From the NCBI GenBank assembly GCA_020632955.1, contig JACKEO010000006.1, positions 124,001 to 188,000 on the forward strand: a DNA stretch of 64,000 nt. Reading direction: 5' to 3'. Of the stretch, positions 38,545-46,504 are shown piece after piece. This DNA comes from Alphaproteobacteria bacterium (lineage in GTDB: Bacteria; Myxococcota_A; UBA796; GCA-2862545). The translations under genes were made by a program, and so were the position numbers. The notes below the pieces were generated by a model. That model was not told where the DNA came from. It worked only from the letters and a program-made list of their open reading frames with translations, and did no database searches. The first letter of the stretch is position 1. The number at the start of each line of letters is the position of its first letter.

Positions 38545-39420
38545 TCAGGCCTCGGGGGCGCCCACCGCCGCCAGCCGCTGCAGCGCGTCGCCGTCGAAGC
38601 GGTAGACCTCGGTGCAGAAGTGGCAGGTGACCGTGGCGCCGCCGTCGCGCGCGAGCATGTCGGCCAGCTCGGCCGGCCCCAGCGCGAGCAGCATGCGCTC
38701 CACGCGGTCCCGGCTGCAGGCGCAGGCGAAGCGCAGGGGCTGACGCTCCAGCTCCACGAGGTCCTCGGTGAGCAGGCGGCCCTCGGCGAGGCCGTCGAGG
38801 ATCTCCTCGGGCGCCAGGCTGGACAGCCGGTCGACGGCCGTCTCGAACATCGCCTGCACCACGTCCTCGTCGTCGCCCACGATGGGCAGCCGCTCCATCA
38901 CGAAGCCGGCGGCACGTCGACCTGCGGGGTCCACCGCGATGCGGACGAAGGCCGTGACCTGATCCGACTGCTGGAGGTGACGCCGCAGCGCCTCCTCGAT
39001 GGTCTCGCCCTCCACGGCCGTGACCCCGCGGTACATCTCGCGCGTGGCGTCGGCCTTGATGGCCAGGAGCACCCCGTCCACCGCCAGGCCCTCGCCCGCC
39101 ACCCGGGGCGGCGCCAGGCGCGCCCGGCAGTTGCCGTCCCCGTCCACCTCGCCGAAGAAGCTGACCTGGGGACGCTCGCTCTGGAGCTGGAGCTGCACGC
39201 GCTCCTCGCCCTTGACCCAGGCGGCCATGAGCGCGTTGGCGACGAGGAGCTCGGCGGCCAGGCCCTGGGCGCGGCCCTGGAGCCCGTGGCGCCGCGCGAC
39301 CTCGGCGCAGACACCGGTGGCGTGCACGAGCTGCAGGCGCGCCGTGCCCTCCAGGGCGAGCGCCACCACGCGACCATCCTGCACGGCCCGCGGCGCGGGC
39401 GGCGTCTCCGGCTCGCTCAC
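38545..39420 (-). CDS. hslO: Hsp33 redox-regulated holdase
   Basis: A 291-residue cytoplasmic chaperone that becomes active when its C-terminal zinc cysteines are oxidised. The conserved N domain includes LLVANALMAAWVKGEERVQL and the MYRGVTAVEGETIEEALRRH stretch. The redox switch is CACSRD followed after about 30 residues by CHFC, the CxC...CxxC zinc site. Length and order are those of Hsp33. The start is GTG at 39420, four bases after the stop of the upstream DsbD-alpha-like gene, so the two oxidative-stress-related genes form an operon. Confidence 0.95.
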   Translation of the reverse strand: MSEPETPPAPRAVQDGRVVALALEGTARLQLVHATGVCAEVARRHGLQGRAQGLAAELLVANALMAAWVKGEERVQLQLQSERPQVSFFGEVDGDGNCRARLAPPRVAGEGLAVDGVLLAIKADATREMYRGVTAVEGETIEEALRRHLQQSDQVTAFVRIAVDPAGRRAAGFVMERLPIVGDDEDVVQAMFETAVDRLSSLAPEEILDGLAEGRLLTEDLVELERQPLRFACACSRDRVERMLLALGPAELADMLARDGGATVTCHFCTEVYRFDGDALQRLAAVGAPEA

Positions 39421-39424
39421 CGGC

Positions 39425-40051
39425 TCACCGGGCGGCGGCGGTGGAGGCCGGCACGACCTCGTCGGCGGGCTCGACGGCGGCCGGTTCGACGGCGACCGGT
39501 CCGACGGCTGCCGGCTCTGCGACATGCACCAGCACGTCGAGCTCGGCGTGGGTGCCCACGTGGCATCGCCGCGCCGCGCAGCCGCGCACCTCGGCCACCA
39601 GCCGCACGGTCCGCAGTCCCGCGTCGGCCTCCCGGGCGTCGACCGGCAGCGCGATGGCCACGGCCCCGGCGTCGTACACGCTGAGCGTGTCGGTGCCGTC
39701 GTGCACCGTGCGCCCCTCGGGCCAGGACGGCTCCGAGAACACGAGCCCCGCCGGTTCCTGCACCTGCAGGTGCACGTCACCCTGGAAGACCTTGAAGCCC
39801 TCGGGCACCACGAGCTGCACGGCGAGCGTGCCCACCTCGCCCTGCGCCACGGTGAGCGGATGGGCCGACCACGCGAAGGCGGGCTCCTCGGGGGACGGCG
39901 CCTCGGCGGGTGCGTCGTCACCGGCACACGGCGGATCCGCCCACGCGACCGCCGCGCCGCCCACGGTGGCGACGATCGCGAGGTGGCGGAGCTGAGGCCT
40001 CAGGCGGTCTCGGGCGGGCGACGCGTGCATCGCACCGCGGTAACGCCCCAC
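39425..40051 (-). CDS. DsbD N-terminal (alpha) domain-like periplasmic protein
   Basis: A 208-residue exported protein. After a signal-like segment (LAIVATVGGAAVAWA) it has a beta-sandwich resembling the periplasmic alpha domain of the thiol-disulfide interchange protein DsbD. The landmark is VAEVRGCAARRCHV near residue 165, matching the QGCA...CYPP two-cysteine motif of that domain. No transmembrane beta domain follows, so it is a free-standing alpha-like module. It could take electrons from an unrelated membrane partner and deliver them to periplasmic proteins. GTG at 40051 has GGAGG seven bases upstream and is preferred over the later ATG. Confidence 0.68.
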   Translation of the reverse strand: MGRYRGAMHASPARDRLRPQLRHLAIVATVGGAAVAWADPPCAGDDAPAEAPSPEEPAFAWSAHPLTVAQGEVGTLAVQLVVPEGFKVFQGDVHLQVQEPAGLVFSEPSWPEGRTVHDGTDTLSVYDAGAVAIALPVDAREADAGLRTVRLVAEVRGCAARRCHVGTHAELDVLVHVAEPAAVGPVAVEPAAVEPADEVVPASTAAAR

Positions 40052-40081
40052 ACGACGCCCTCCAAGGTGCGGAGACAGAGC

Positions 40082-40768
40082 GTGAATCCGTCCCAGGTCG
40101 CCGTGATCGTCCCCGCCCTCGACGAGGAGGCCACCATCCAGGGGGTGATCGCCGCCGTGCCGGCGGGCGTGCGGGTGGTGGTGGTGGACAACGGCTCACG
40201 GGACGCCACCGCCGTCCGCGCCCGACAGGCCGGTGCCGACGTCGTGGTCGAGCCCCGACGGGGCTACGGACGCGCCGTGCAGGCGGGCCTCGCCCACCTC
40301 GCCGCGAGCCCGCCGGTGGCGGTGGTGGTGCTCGACGCGGACGGCTCGGACGACCCCGCCGGTCTGGCGCAGCTGGTGTCCCCGATCCTGGACGGGTCGG
40401 CCGATCTGGTGCTCGCCGACCGCACCCGCGTCTGCGAGCCCGGCGCGCTCACGCCCCCGCAGCGGGTGGGCAACGCGCTCGCGCGCCACGGCCTGCGCCT
40501 GCTCACCGGCCACGCCTACCGCGACCTGGGGCCCTTCCGTGCGCTGCGCTGGGCGATCCTGCCGCGCCTGCGCCTGTCGGACCCCACGTGGGGCTTCAAC
40601 GTGGAGATGCAGCTCGACGCGGCCCGGGCGGGCCTCCGGATCGTGGAGATCGCCCTGCCCTACCGCAACCGCCAGGGGGGGCGGAGCAAGATCAGCGGCA
40701 CCGTGATCGGCACGGTGCGCGCGGGTTACCGCATCGTCGCCACGCTGGTCCGGCACGCGGTCCGCTGA
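40082..40768 (+). CDS. Family 2 glycosyltransferase, polyprenol-phosphate type
   Basis: A 228-residue GT-A enzyme. It begins QVAVIVPALDEEATIQGVI and has VVVVDNGSRDATAVRARQAG, the RGYGRAVQAGLAHL loop and the metal site VVLDADGSDDP near residue 85. The end has the family GFNVEMQLDAARAGLRIVEI and RNRQGGRSKISGTVIGTVR stretches. This is the DPM1/undecaprenyl-phosphate sugar transferase layout, without a C-terminal membrane domain. The sugar is unknown. The GTG start at 40082 is divergent from the DsbD-alpha-like gene. mpl follows after 78 bases. Confidence 0.88.
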   Translation: MNPSQVAVIVPALDEEATIQGVIAAVPAGVRVVVVDNGSRDATAVRARQAGADVVVEPRRGYGRAVQAGLAHLAASPPVAVVVLDADGSDDPAGLAQLVSPILDGSADLVLADRTRVCEPGALTPPQRVGNALARHGLRLLTGHAYRDLGPFRALRWAILPRLRLSDPTWGFNVEMQLDAARAGLRIVEIALPYRNRQGGRSKISGTVIGTVRAGYRIVATLVRHAVR

Positions 40769-40846
40769 GCCCTCCCTCCCCTCGCCCCCGGGCGCTCCGC
40801 CCCTCGCGGACGCGCCGGCCCCGACGGGCCCCCCGCCCGGAGCCCC

Positions 40847-42289
40847 ATGCCCCTCGTCTCCGCGCTGCCTCCGCCGCCCGCGACGGTGCACCTGATCGGC
40901 ATCTGTGGCACGGCGATGGGCGCCCTCGCGGGGATGCTCCAGGACCTCGGCTACCGGGTCACGGGCAGCGACACGGGCGCCTACCCGCCCATGAGCACCT
41001 ACCTCGAGGGCCTCGGCATCCCGATCCTCCAGGGCTTCGAGGCCTCGAACCTCGATCACGATCCCGACCTCGTCGTGGTGGGGAACGTGGTGCGCGCCGA
41101 GTACCCGGAGGCCGTGGCCCTGCGTGAGCGCGACCTGCCGTGGACCTCGCTGCCCGCCATCCTCGGCGCGGGCTGGCTGCAGCACCAGCACGGCGTGGTG
41201 GTGGCCGGCACCCACGGCAAGACCACCACCACCGCGATCACGGCGTGGCTGCTCGAGGCGGCGGGGCTGCAGCCCGGCTTCCTCATCGGCGGCGTGGCCC
41301 GCAACTTCGACCGCACCGCCCGCGCTGGCGCGGGCCAGGCCTTCGTGGTGGAGGGCGACGAGTACGACACGGCCTACTTCGACAAGCGGCCGAAGTTCGT
41401 GCACTACCACCCGCGCACGGCTGTGCTCACCTCGGTGGAGTTCGACCACGCCGACATCTACGCCGACCTCGAGGCGGTGCGGGCCTCCTTCCGGCTGCTC
41501 GTGCAGGCGGTGCCCGCCGACGGCCTGCTGATCGCGCGCTGGGACGACCCCGAGGTGCGCGGCGTGGTGGGCCGGCCGGCCTGCGAGGTGTGGCGCTACG
41601 GGCCCGGCCAGGCCTGGGACGGCCGCATCGAGCGGGTGGACGAGCAGGACGGCACGATGACCTTCACCGTGCTGCGCGACGGCGCCGCGCTCGGCACCTT
41701 CACGTCCTGCCTCGTCGGCGAGCACAACCTGGCGAACCAGGTGGCCGCCGCGGCCGCCGCCACCCGGGTGGGCGCCACGCCGGCGCAGCTCGCACAGGGC
41801 TTCGCCTCCTTCCTCGGCATCAAGCGCCGCCAGGAGGTGCGCGGCACGCCGGGCGAGGTCACCGTCCTCGACGACTTCGCCCACCACCCCACCGCCGTGC
41901 GCGTCACCCTCGACGCGCTGCGGGTGCGCTTCGGCGCCCGACGGCTGTGGGCCATCTGGGAGCCGCGCTCCGCCACCAGCCGGCGCGACGTCTTCCAGCA
42001 GGCGTACACCGAGGCCTTCGACGTGGCCGACCGCGTGATCGTGGCTCCCGCCCACGACCAGAGCCGCATCCCCGAGGAGGAGCGCTTCTCGTCGGCGCGT
42101 CTCGCCGAGGCCCTCACGGCGCGCGGCGTCGACGCCCTGGCGCTGCCCGATGTCGACGCCATCGCCGCCACGGTCGCCGCCCAGGCCCTGCCGCACGACG
42201 TGGTGGCGGTGCTGTCCAACGGCGCCTTCGGGGGCCTGCACGTCAAGCTGCTCGAGCGTCTCGGCGCGCGCTTCCCCGCGACGGACTAG
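40847..42289 (+). CDS. mpl: UDP-MurNAc:L-Ala-gamma-D-Glu-meso-DAP ligase
   Basis: A 480-residue Mur ligase that joins recycled tripeptide to UDP-MurNAc. It starts with the Mpl-specific VHLIGICGTAMGALAGMLQD and GSDTGAYPPMSTYLEGLGIP. The P-loop is AGTHGKTTTTAI at about residue 124. The central domain includes VEGDEYDTAYFDKRPKF and VEFDHADIYAD; the C domain has DDFAHHPTAV and WEPRSATSRRDVFQ. All of these are typical of Mpl rather than MurC. It shows the cell recycles peptidoglycan. The outer-membrane-type gene follows after six bases. Confidence 0.96.
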   Translation: MPLVSALPPPPATVHLIGICGTAMGALAGMLQDLGYRVTGSDTGAYPPMSTYLEGLGIPILQGFEASNLDHDPDLVVVGNVVRAEYPEAVALRERDLPWTSLPAILGAGWLQHQHGVVVAGTHGKTTTTAITAWLLEAAGLQPGFLIGGVARNFDRTARAGAGQAFVVEGDEYDTAYFDKRPKFVHYHPRTAVLTSVEFDHADIYADLEAVRASFRLLVQAVPADGLLIARWDDPEVRGVVGRPACEVWRYGPGQAWDGRIERVDEQDGTMTFTVLRDGAALGTFTSCLVGEHNLANQVAAAAAATRVGATPAQLAQGFASFLGIKRRQEVRGTPGEVTVLDDFAHHPTAVRVTLDALRVRFGARRLWAIWEPRSATSRRDVFQQAYTEAFDVADRVIVAPAHDQSRIPEEERFSSARLAEALTARGVDALALPDVDAIAATVAAQALPHDVVAVLSNGAFGGLHVKLLERLGARFPATD

Positions 42290-42295
42290 CCGCGG

Positions 42296-43174
42296 GTGCG
42301 CGCGCCCTGCCTCCGCTGTCTCGCGGCGACGCTGCTGGTGCTCGGCACGTCCGCGCCCGCAGCGGAGCCCGAGGCGCTGCCCGCGGAGCTCCCGCCCGAC
42401 GAGACCACCGAGGAGGCCCCCCCCGAGGAGGTCTACCAGGAGCCCTCGGCGGCGGAGCGACGCATCGCCCGTCGCGCCGAGCGGCAGGCCCTGCGCAGGG
42501 CCCAGTGGGCGGGCACGATGCTGCCCCAGGAGGCGGACTTCCTCCGCACCCACGTGGACGCGCGCCTCCGCCTGGGCTTCAACGGCACGAGCGCGAGCCC
42601 CTTCTCGATCCTCACGGCCCTGTCGGGCTGGAACGAGATCGGCCTGCAGATCGACGCCGGCGGCTTCGCCTTCCGAGGGTTCACGGTGAGCTTCGGGGGC
42701 ACGCTGCAGATCGGCCTGAGCCCGGTGCTCGGCGCGCTGCTCGCGAACATCGCCAACTACGACGACGTCGTCTTCCGCTGGTCGATGTTCGAGACGGCCG
42801 CGGTGGCGCGCGTGGCCTTCCACCTCACCACGCTGCAGTCGATGGACCCCTACCTGTTCGCCGGGCTGGGCGCGGGCGCCTTCCAGATCAGCGCCGGCGT
42901 CGCCGGCAGCAGCGCCCCCGAGGAGGTGCACACCTCGGGCCAGTTCCGCATCGAGGTGGGCGGCGGCCTGAACATCCCGCTGCGCCCCCCGCGCAAGCTC
43001 CGCACCCGCTGGTACGTGGGCGTGGAGCTGCGCTACCTGCTCACGGTGCAGACCGACCCCCGCGACCGCTTCGTCTTCGACGTGGGCGACCGCCGCGTGG
43101 TCTTCGACTTCGCCCCCGAGCACGCGCCGCCCCGAGGCTTCTCGTGGGTGGTGGGCGCCGGCTACAGGTTCTGA
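42296..43174 (+). CDS. Predicted outer-membrane beta-barrel protein
   Basis: A 292-residue exported protein. Signal peptide MRAPCLRCLAATLLVLGTSAPAA, then an acidic Pro/Glu linker, a basic helix (AAERRIARRAERQALRRAQW), and from about residue 80 alternating amphipathic strands (VDARLRLGFNGTS, FTVSFGGTLQIGLSPVLGA, RWYVGVELRYLLTVQ). It ends in Tyr-Arg-Phe, the aromatic C-terminal signal for BAM insertion. No family is assigned. It is six bases after mpl and two bases before the aminotransferase gene, so it lies inside the operon. The GTG at 42296 begins the signal peptide. Confidence 0.75.
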   Translation: MRAPCLRCLAATLLVLGTSAPAAEPEALPAELPPDETTEEAPPEEVYQEPSAAERRIARRAERQALRRAQWAGTMLPQEADFLRTHVDARLRLGFNGTSASPFSILTALSGWNEIGLQIDAGGFAFRGFTVSFGGTLQIGLSPVLGALLANIANYDDVVFRWSMFETAAVARVAFHLTTLQSMDPYLFAGLGAGAFQISAGVAGSSAPEEVHTSGQFRIEVGGGLNIPLRPPRKLRTRWYVGVELRYLLTVQTDPRDRFVFDVGDRRVVFDFAPEHAPPRGFSWVVGAGYRF

Positions 43175-43176
43175 CC

Positions 43177-44472
43177 ATGTCCGCGCTCGGCCCCCTCCTC
43201 CCCCAGCTCCGCACCGGCGTGCCCGGACCGGCCAGCCGCGCCCTGGTGGACGTGCTCGCGCGCCACGAGTGCCCGGCCATCACGGCGCGGCGCGCGCGAC
43301 GGGCCTCGGCCCTCGGGCAGGCCGACGACGACCCCTTCGTGTGGGAGGAGGCTGCCGGGGCGAACGTGCAGGACGCCGACGGCAACGTCTTCGTGGACCT
43401 CACGGCGGGCTTCGGCGTGGCCCTGCTGGGTCACCGGGATCCCCGGGTGGTGGCAGCCGTGCACGCCCAGGCCGATCGGCTGCTCCACGCCATGGGGGAT
43501 GCCTGGCCCGACGCGCGGCGCATCGCCCTGCTCGCGCGCCTCGCCGGCCTCGCGCCGCCCGGCCTCACGCAGGCCATCCTCGGCCTGTCGGGTGCCGACG
43601 CCATCGACGCGCTCGTGAAGACCGCCCTGCTGGCCAGCGGGCGGCCGGGCGTCGTCGTCTTCGAGGGCGCCTACCACGGCCTCGCCCTGGGCGTGCTGGG
43701 GCTGCAGGCCTACAAGCCGGCCTTCACCGACCCCTTCCGCGCCATCGTGCACCCGGCGGTGCGGGTGCTGCCCTGGGGCGCCGACGGCGCCACGGTGCGG
43801 GACGCGCTGGCCGACGGTCAGGTGGGCCTCGTGCTCGTGGAGCCGATCCAGGGGCGCGGGGGCATGCGTCCTGCGCCCGCAGGCTGGCTGGCGATGCTGA
43901 CCGCGGAGGCCCACGCCGCCGGCGCCCTGCTGGGCGTGGACGAGATCCAGTGCGGACTGGGACGTGCGGGCTCCACCTGGGCCGTCACGCACGACGAGGT
44001 CGTCCCCGACCTGCTCGCCACCGGCAAGGCGCTGGGCGGCGGCCTGCCGCTGTCGGCCTGCCTGGGCTCGCGCGAGGTGATGGCAGCCTGGGGGGCGAGC
44101 GCCGGAGAGGCCCTGCACACGCAGACCTTCCTGGGTCACCCGCTCGGCTGCGCGGCCGCGCTGGCGGTGCTCGACGCCGTCGAGGCCGACGACCTGCCGG
44201 CGCGCTGCACGGCCGTGGGCGCGCGTCTCGCCGCCGGTCTGGGCCAGCGAGGCCTCGCCGTGCGCGGTCGGGGGCTCATGCTCGGCGTGCGGCTGGACGT
44301 GCCCGCCTTCCCGGTGGCGCGCGCGCTGCTCCGTCGCGGCTTCGTGGTGCTGCCCGCCGGTGCCGGCGAGGCCGAGGTGCTGGGCCTCACGCCGCCCGCC
44401 TGCCTCACCGACGCGCAGCAGGACGCCTTCCTGGGCGCGCTGGACGAGGCGCTGGCCGAGGTGCGGGCGTGA
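43177..44472 (+). CDS. Class III (omega-type) PLP aminotransferase
   Basis: A 431-residue aminotransferase. It has an N-terminal FVWEEAAGANVQDADGNVFV, a cofactor-binding Gly segment (GLSGADAIDALVKTAL), the phosphate-facing DEIQCGLGRAGSTW near residue 255, and the Schiff-base Lys284 in ATGKALGGGLPLSA. Family members move the amino group between an amino acid and an aldehyde or ketone terminal group. Its stop overlaps the next start (GTGA), coupling it to LuxE-like and LuxC-like genes. In that setting it is inferred to convert an aldehyde made by them into a primary amine; the reverse or an unrelated reaction is possible. Confidence 0.88.
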   Translation: MSALGPLLPQLRTGVPGPASRALVDVLARHECPAITARRARRASALGQADDDPFVWEEAAGANVQDADGNVFVDLTAGFGVALLGHRDPRVVAAVHAQADRLLHAMGDAWPDARRIALLARLAGLAPPGLTQAILGLSGADAIDALVKTALLASGRPGVVVFEGAYHGLALGVLGLQAYKPAFTDPFRAIVHPAVRVLPWGADGATVRDALADGQVGLVLVEPIQGRGGMRPAPAGWLAMLTAEAHAAGALLGVDEIQCGLGRAGSTWAVTHDEVVPDLLATGKALGGGLPLSACLGSREVMAAWGASAGEALHTQTFLGHPLGCAAALAVLDAVEADDLPARCTAVGARLAAGLGQRGLAVRGRGLMLGVRLDVPAFPVARALLRRGFVVLPAGAGEAEVLGLTPPACLTDAQQDAFLGALDEALAEVRA

Positions 44473-45491
44473 CGCCGCCCGGCCGGGAGGCCCTCGCGGC
44501 GCGGATCCGTGCCTTCGTGGACGGCAGCCTCCGCGGCGCGCCCCCCGAGTCCTTCGACGAGCTCGCGGTGGCCATCGCCCGCTGGCAGGCGGCCCACAGC
44601 CCCGTGCTGGCCGCGCTCGCGCCCCCGCCCGACACCGTCGACGCGATCCCGCCGGTGCCGGTCGAGCTCTTCAAGCGCCTGCCCGTGGGCACGGTGACGG
44701 CCGAGCCGGCCCCCGTCTGCTTCCGCACCAGCGGTACCACCGGCAGCGGCCGCGGCACGCAGCGCCTCTGGTCGGCCGATCTCTACGACCACGGCGCGCT
44801 CGCCTGGGCCCGCCGCTGCGTGCCCGACCTGCCTGCCCAGGTGGTCGCCCTCCTCGAGGATCCCGTCACGGCGCCCGACAGCTCCCTGTCGCACATGGTG
44901 GCCCTCTTCCCGCGCCCGCCCGGCGACGCCTCCTGGCACGTGGTGGACGGCGTGGCCGACCTGCCCTCCCTGGTGGCGCGCCTGCGGGCCGCCGAGGGCC
45001 CGGTCTTCCTGGCCACCACCGCCTTCGCGCTCGCCGAGGCGCTCACCGTGAGCCTGCCCCGCCTGCCGGACGGGTCCCTGGTGATGATCACCGGCGGCTT
45101 CAAGGGGCGCGCCACGGTGCTCGACGACAGCACCCTGGTGGCCGAGACCCGGCGGGTGCTCCACCCGAAGCGCGTGGTCACCGAGTACGGCATGACCGAG
45201 CTGTCGAGCCAGCTGTGGGGCCATCCCGGCGACGCCTTCCGCGCCCCGCCCTGGCTCCGCGCCACGGCGGTCGACCCCGCCACGGGCGCGCCGGTGCCCC
45301 GCGGCGAGCCCGGCCAGCTACGCTTCCTCGACCTCTGCACCCTCGACGCCGCCGTGCACGTCGAGACGCTCGACCTGGGGCTGGTGCACGGGGACGGCGC
45401 CGTCACGCTGCTGGGTCGCCTGCCCGGCGCCGAGGCCCGGGGCTGCTCGCTCACGGTCGAGGAGGCCTGGGCCCGTCGGGGGGCGTCGTGA
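44469..45491 (+). CDS. LuxE-like acyl-protein synthetase
   Basis: A 340-residue adenylating enzyme of the LuxE family. The ATP-binding loop is CFRTSGTTGSGRGTQ near residue 85 and the core motif is VVTEYGMTELSSQLWG near residue 237. Close to the C terminus is ARGCSLTVEE with Cys326, in the position of the LuxE acyl-carrying Cys. Such enzymes activate a fatty acid as acyl-AMP, hold it as a thioester and hand it to LuxC. No luciferase genes are present, so light emission is not the role. The GTG start overlaps the aminotransferase stop; its own stop overlaps the next start. Confidence 0.85.
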   Translation: MTPPGREALAARIRAFVDGSLRGAPPESFDELAVAIARWQAAHSPVLAALAPPPDTVDAIPPVPVELFKRLPVGTVTAEPAPVCFRTSGTTGSGRGTQRLWSADLYDHGALAWARRCVPDLPAQVVALLEDPVTAPDSSLSHMVALFPRPPGDASWHVVDGVADLPSLVARLRAAEGPVFLATTAFALAEALTVSLPRLPDGSLVMITGGFKGRATVLDDSTLVAETRRVLHPKRVVTEYGMTELSSQLWGHPGDAFRAPPWLRATAVDPATGAPVPRGEPGQLRFLDLCTLDAAVHVETLDLGLVHGDGAVTLLGRLPGAEARGCSLTVEEAWARRGAS

Positions 45492-46501
45492 GCTGGGCCG
45501 CCGTCCGTGCCTGGCGCGACCTGCTCGCCGACGACATCGACGCGGCGCCCCACGCGGGCCTGTCGACGGCCGGCCGACGGCTCGCCGTGACGCTGGCGCT
45601 CGACGCCCTGCACGACGAGGCCCTGGCCGCGGTGGCGGCGATGCCCGGGGAGCCCTTCGACCGCGCCACCCTGGTGACCGCACGCACCGTGGCCACCGCG
45701 GCGCTGGAGTGGCTGGCGGTGCTGCTCGGGCGCGGCACGGCGGTGACGTGGAAGGTGCCGCGCGAGGCGCCAGGCCTCTCGGGCTGGATCGCCGGCCACG
45801 CCCAGCAGGTGGGCCTGCCCCTCGTGGTCACCCCGGAGCGCGCGGCGGTGAGCGACACGCCGCTGGTGGTGGTGATGGGCGACGACGCCACGGTGGCCGC
45901 GGTGCGCGCCGCGGCGCGGCCGGATGCGCGGGTGCTGGGCTTCGGGCACCGCTTCAGCCTCGCGTGGGTGGATGCCGACCTCGACCCCGTCACCGCCGCG
46001 GAGGCCCTGGCACGCGACGTGGCGGCGCACGACACCCGGGGCTGCCTCGCTCCCGCCGTGGTGCTCACCCCGGCCCCAGAGCGCCTCCTGGGGCCGCTGT
46101 CGTCCGCGATGGACACGGCCCAGGCGCGCTGGCCCCGGGGCGAGCTGTGGCCCGCGGAGCACGCCGCCCTGCGCGCCCGGGACCTGCTCGCCCGCGCCAC
46201 GGGCCAGCTCGTGGCCGGCGAGGGCTGGCGGGTGCACGTGCTGCCGCCCGATCAGGCCGACCCGGTCGCCCGCCCCCGCGCCGTGCAGCTCGTGGCCCTC
46301 CCGGACGTCGACGCCGCCCGCAGCTGGCTCGCGCCGTGGCGCGACGTGCTCTCCACGGTGGCCTCGGGCCTGCCGCCCGGCGCGCCGTCCGTGGCCCTCG
46401 ACGCGCCACGCCGCTGCCGCCTGGGCGAGCTGCAGGCGCCGCCGCTGCAGCGCTGGCACGACGGCGTGGACCACCTGCGGCTCACGCTGCGCGCGGGCTG
46501 A
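45488..46501 (+). CDS. LuxC-like acyl-CoA/acyl-protein reductase
   Basis: A 337-residue protein resembling the long-chain acyl reductase LuxC, an aldehyde-dehydrogenase-like enzyme that reduces an enzyme-bound acyl thioester to an aldehyde with NADPH. The catalytic Cys is probably Cys186 in DTRGCLAPAVVLTP, and an upstream FGHRFSLAWVDAD and PLVVVMGDDA match the cofactor-binding half. It is shorter than the bioluminescence enzyme (about 480 residues), with a reduced N-terminal part. It is coupled to the LuxE-like gene through a GTGA overlap. The family assignment rests on partner and motif, so it is somewhat less certain than LuxE. Confidence 0.75.
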   Translation: MSWAAVRAWRDLLADDIDAAPHAGLSTAGRRLAVTLALDALHDEALAAVAAMPGEPFDRATLVTARTVATAALEWLAVLLGRGTAVTWKVPREAPGLSGWIAGHAQQVGLPLVVTPERAAVSDTPLVVVMGDDATVAAVRAAARPDARVLGFGHRFSLAWVDADLDPVTAAEALARDVAAHDTRGCLAPAVVLTPAPERLLGPLSSAMDTAQARWPRGELWPAEHAALRARDLLARATGQLVAGEGWRVHVLPPDQADPVARPRAVQLVALPDVDAARSWLAPWRDVLSTVASGLPPGAPSVALDAPRRCRLGELQAPPLQRWHDGVDHLRLTLRAG

Positions 46502-46504
46502 CCC

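Noticed and set aside
43177..46501. A bacterial bioluminescence (lux) operon
   Set aside because: LuxE-like and LuxC-like genes are present, but there is no luciferase (luxAB) or acyl transferase (luxD), and the first gene is an aminotransferase.
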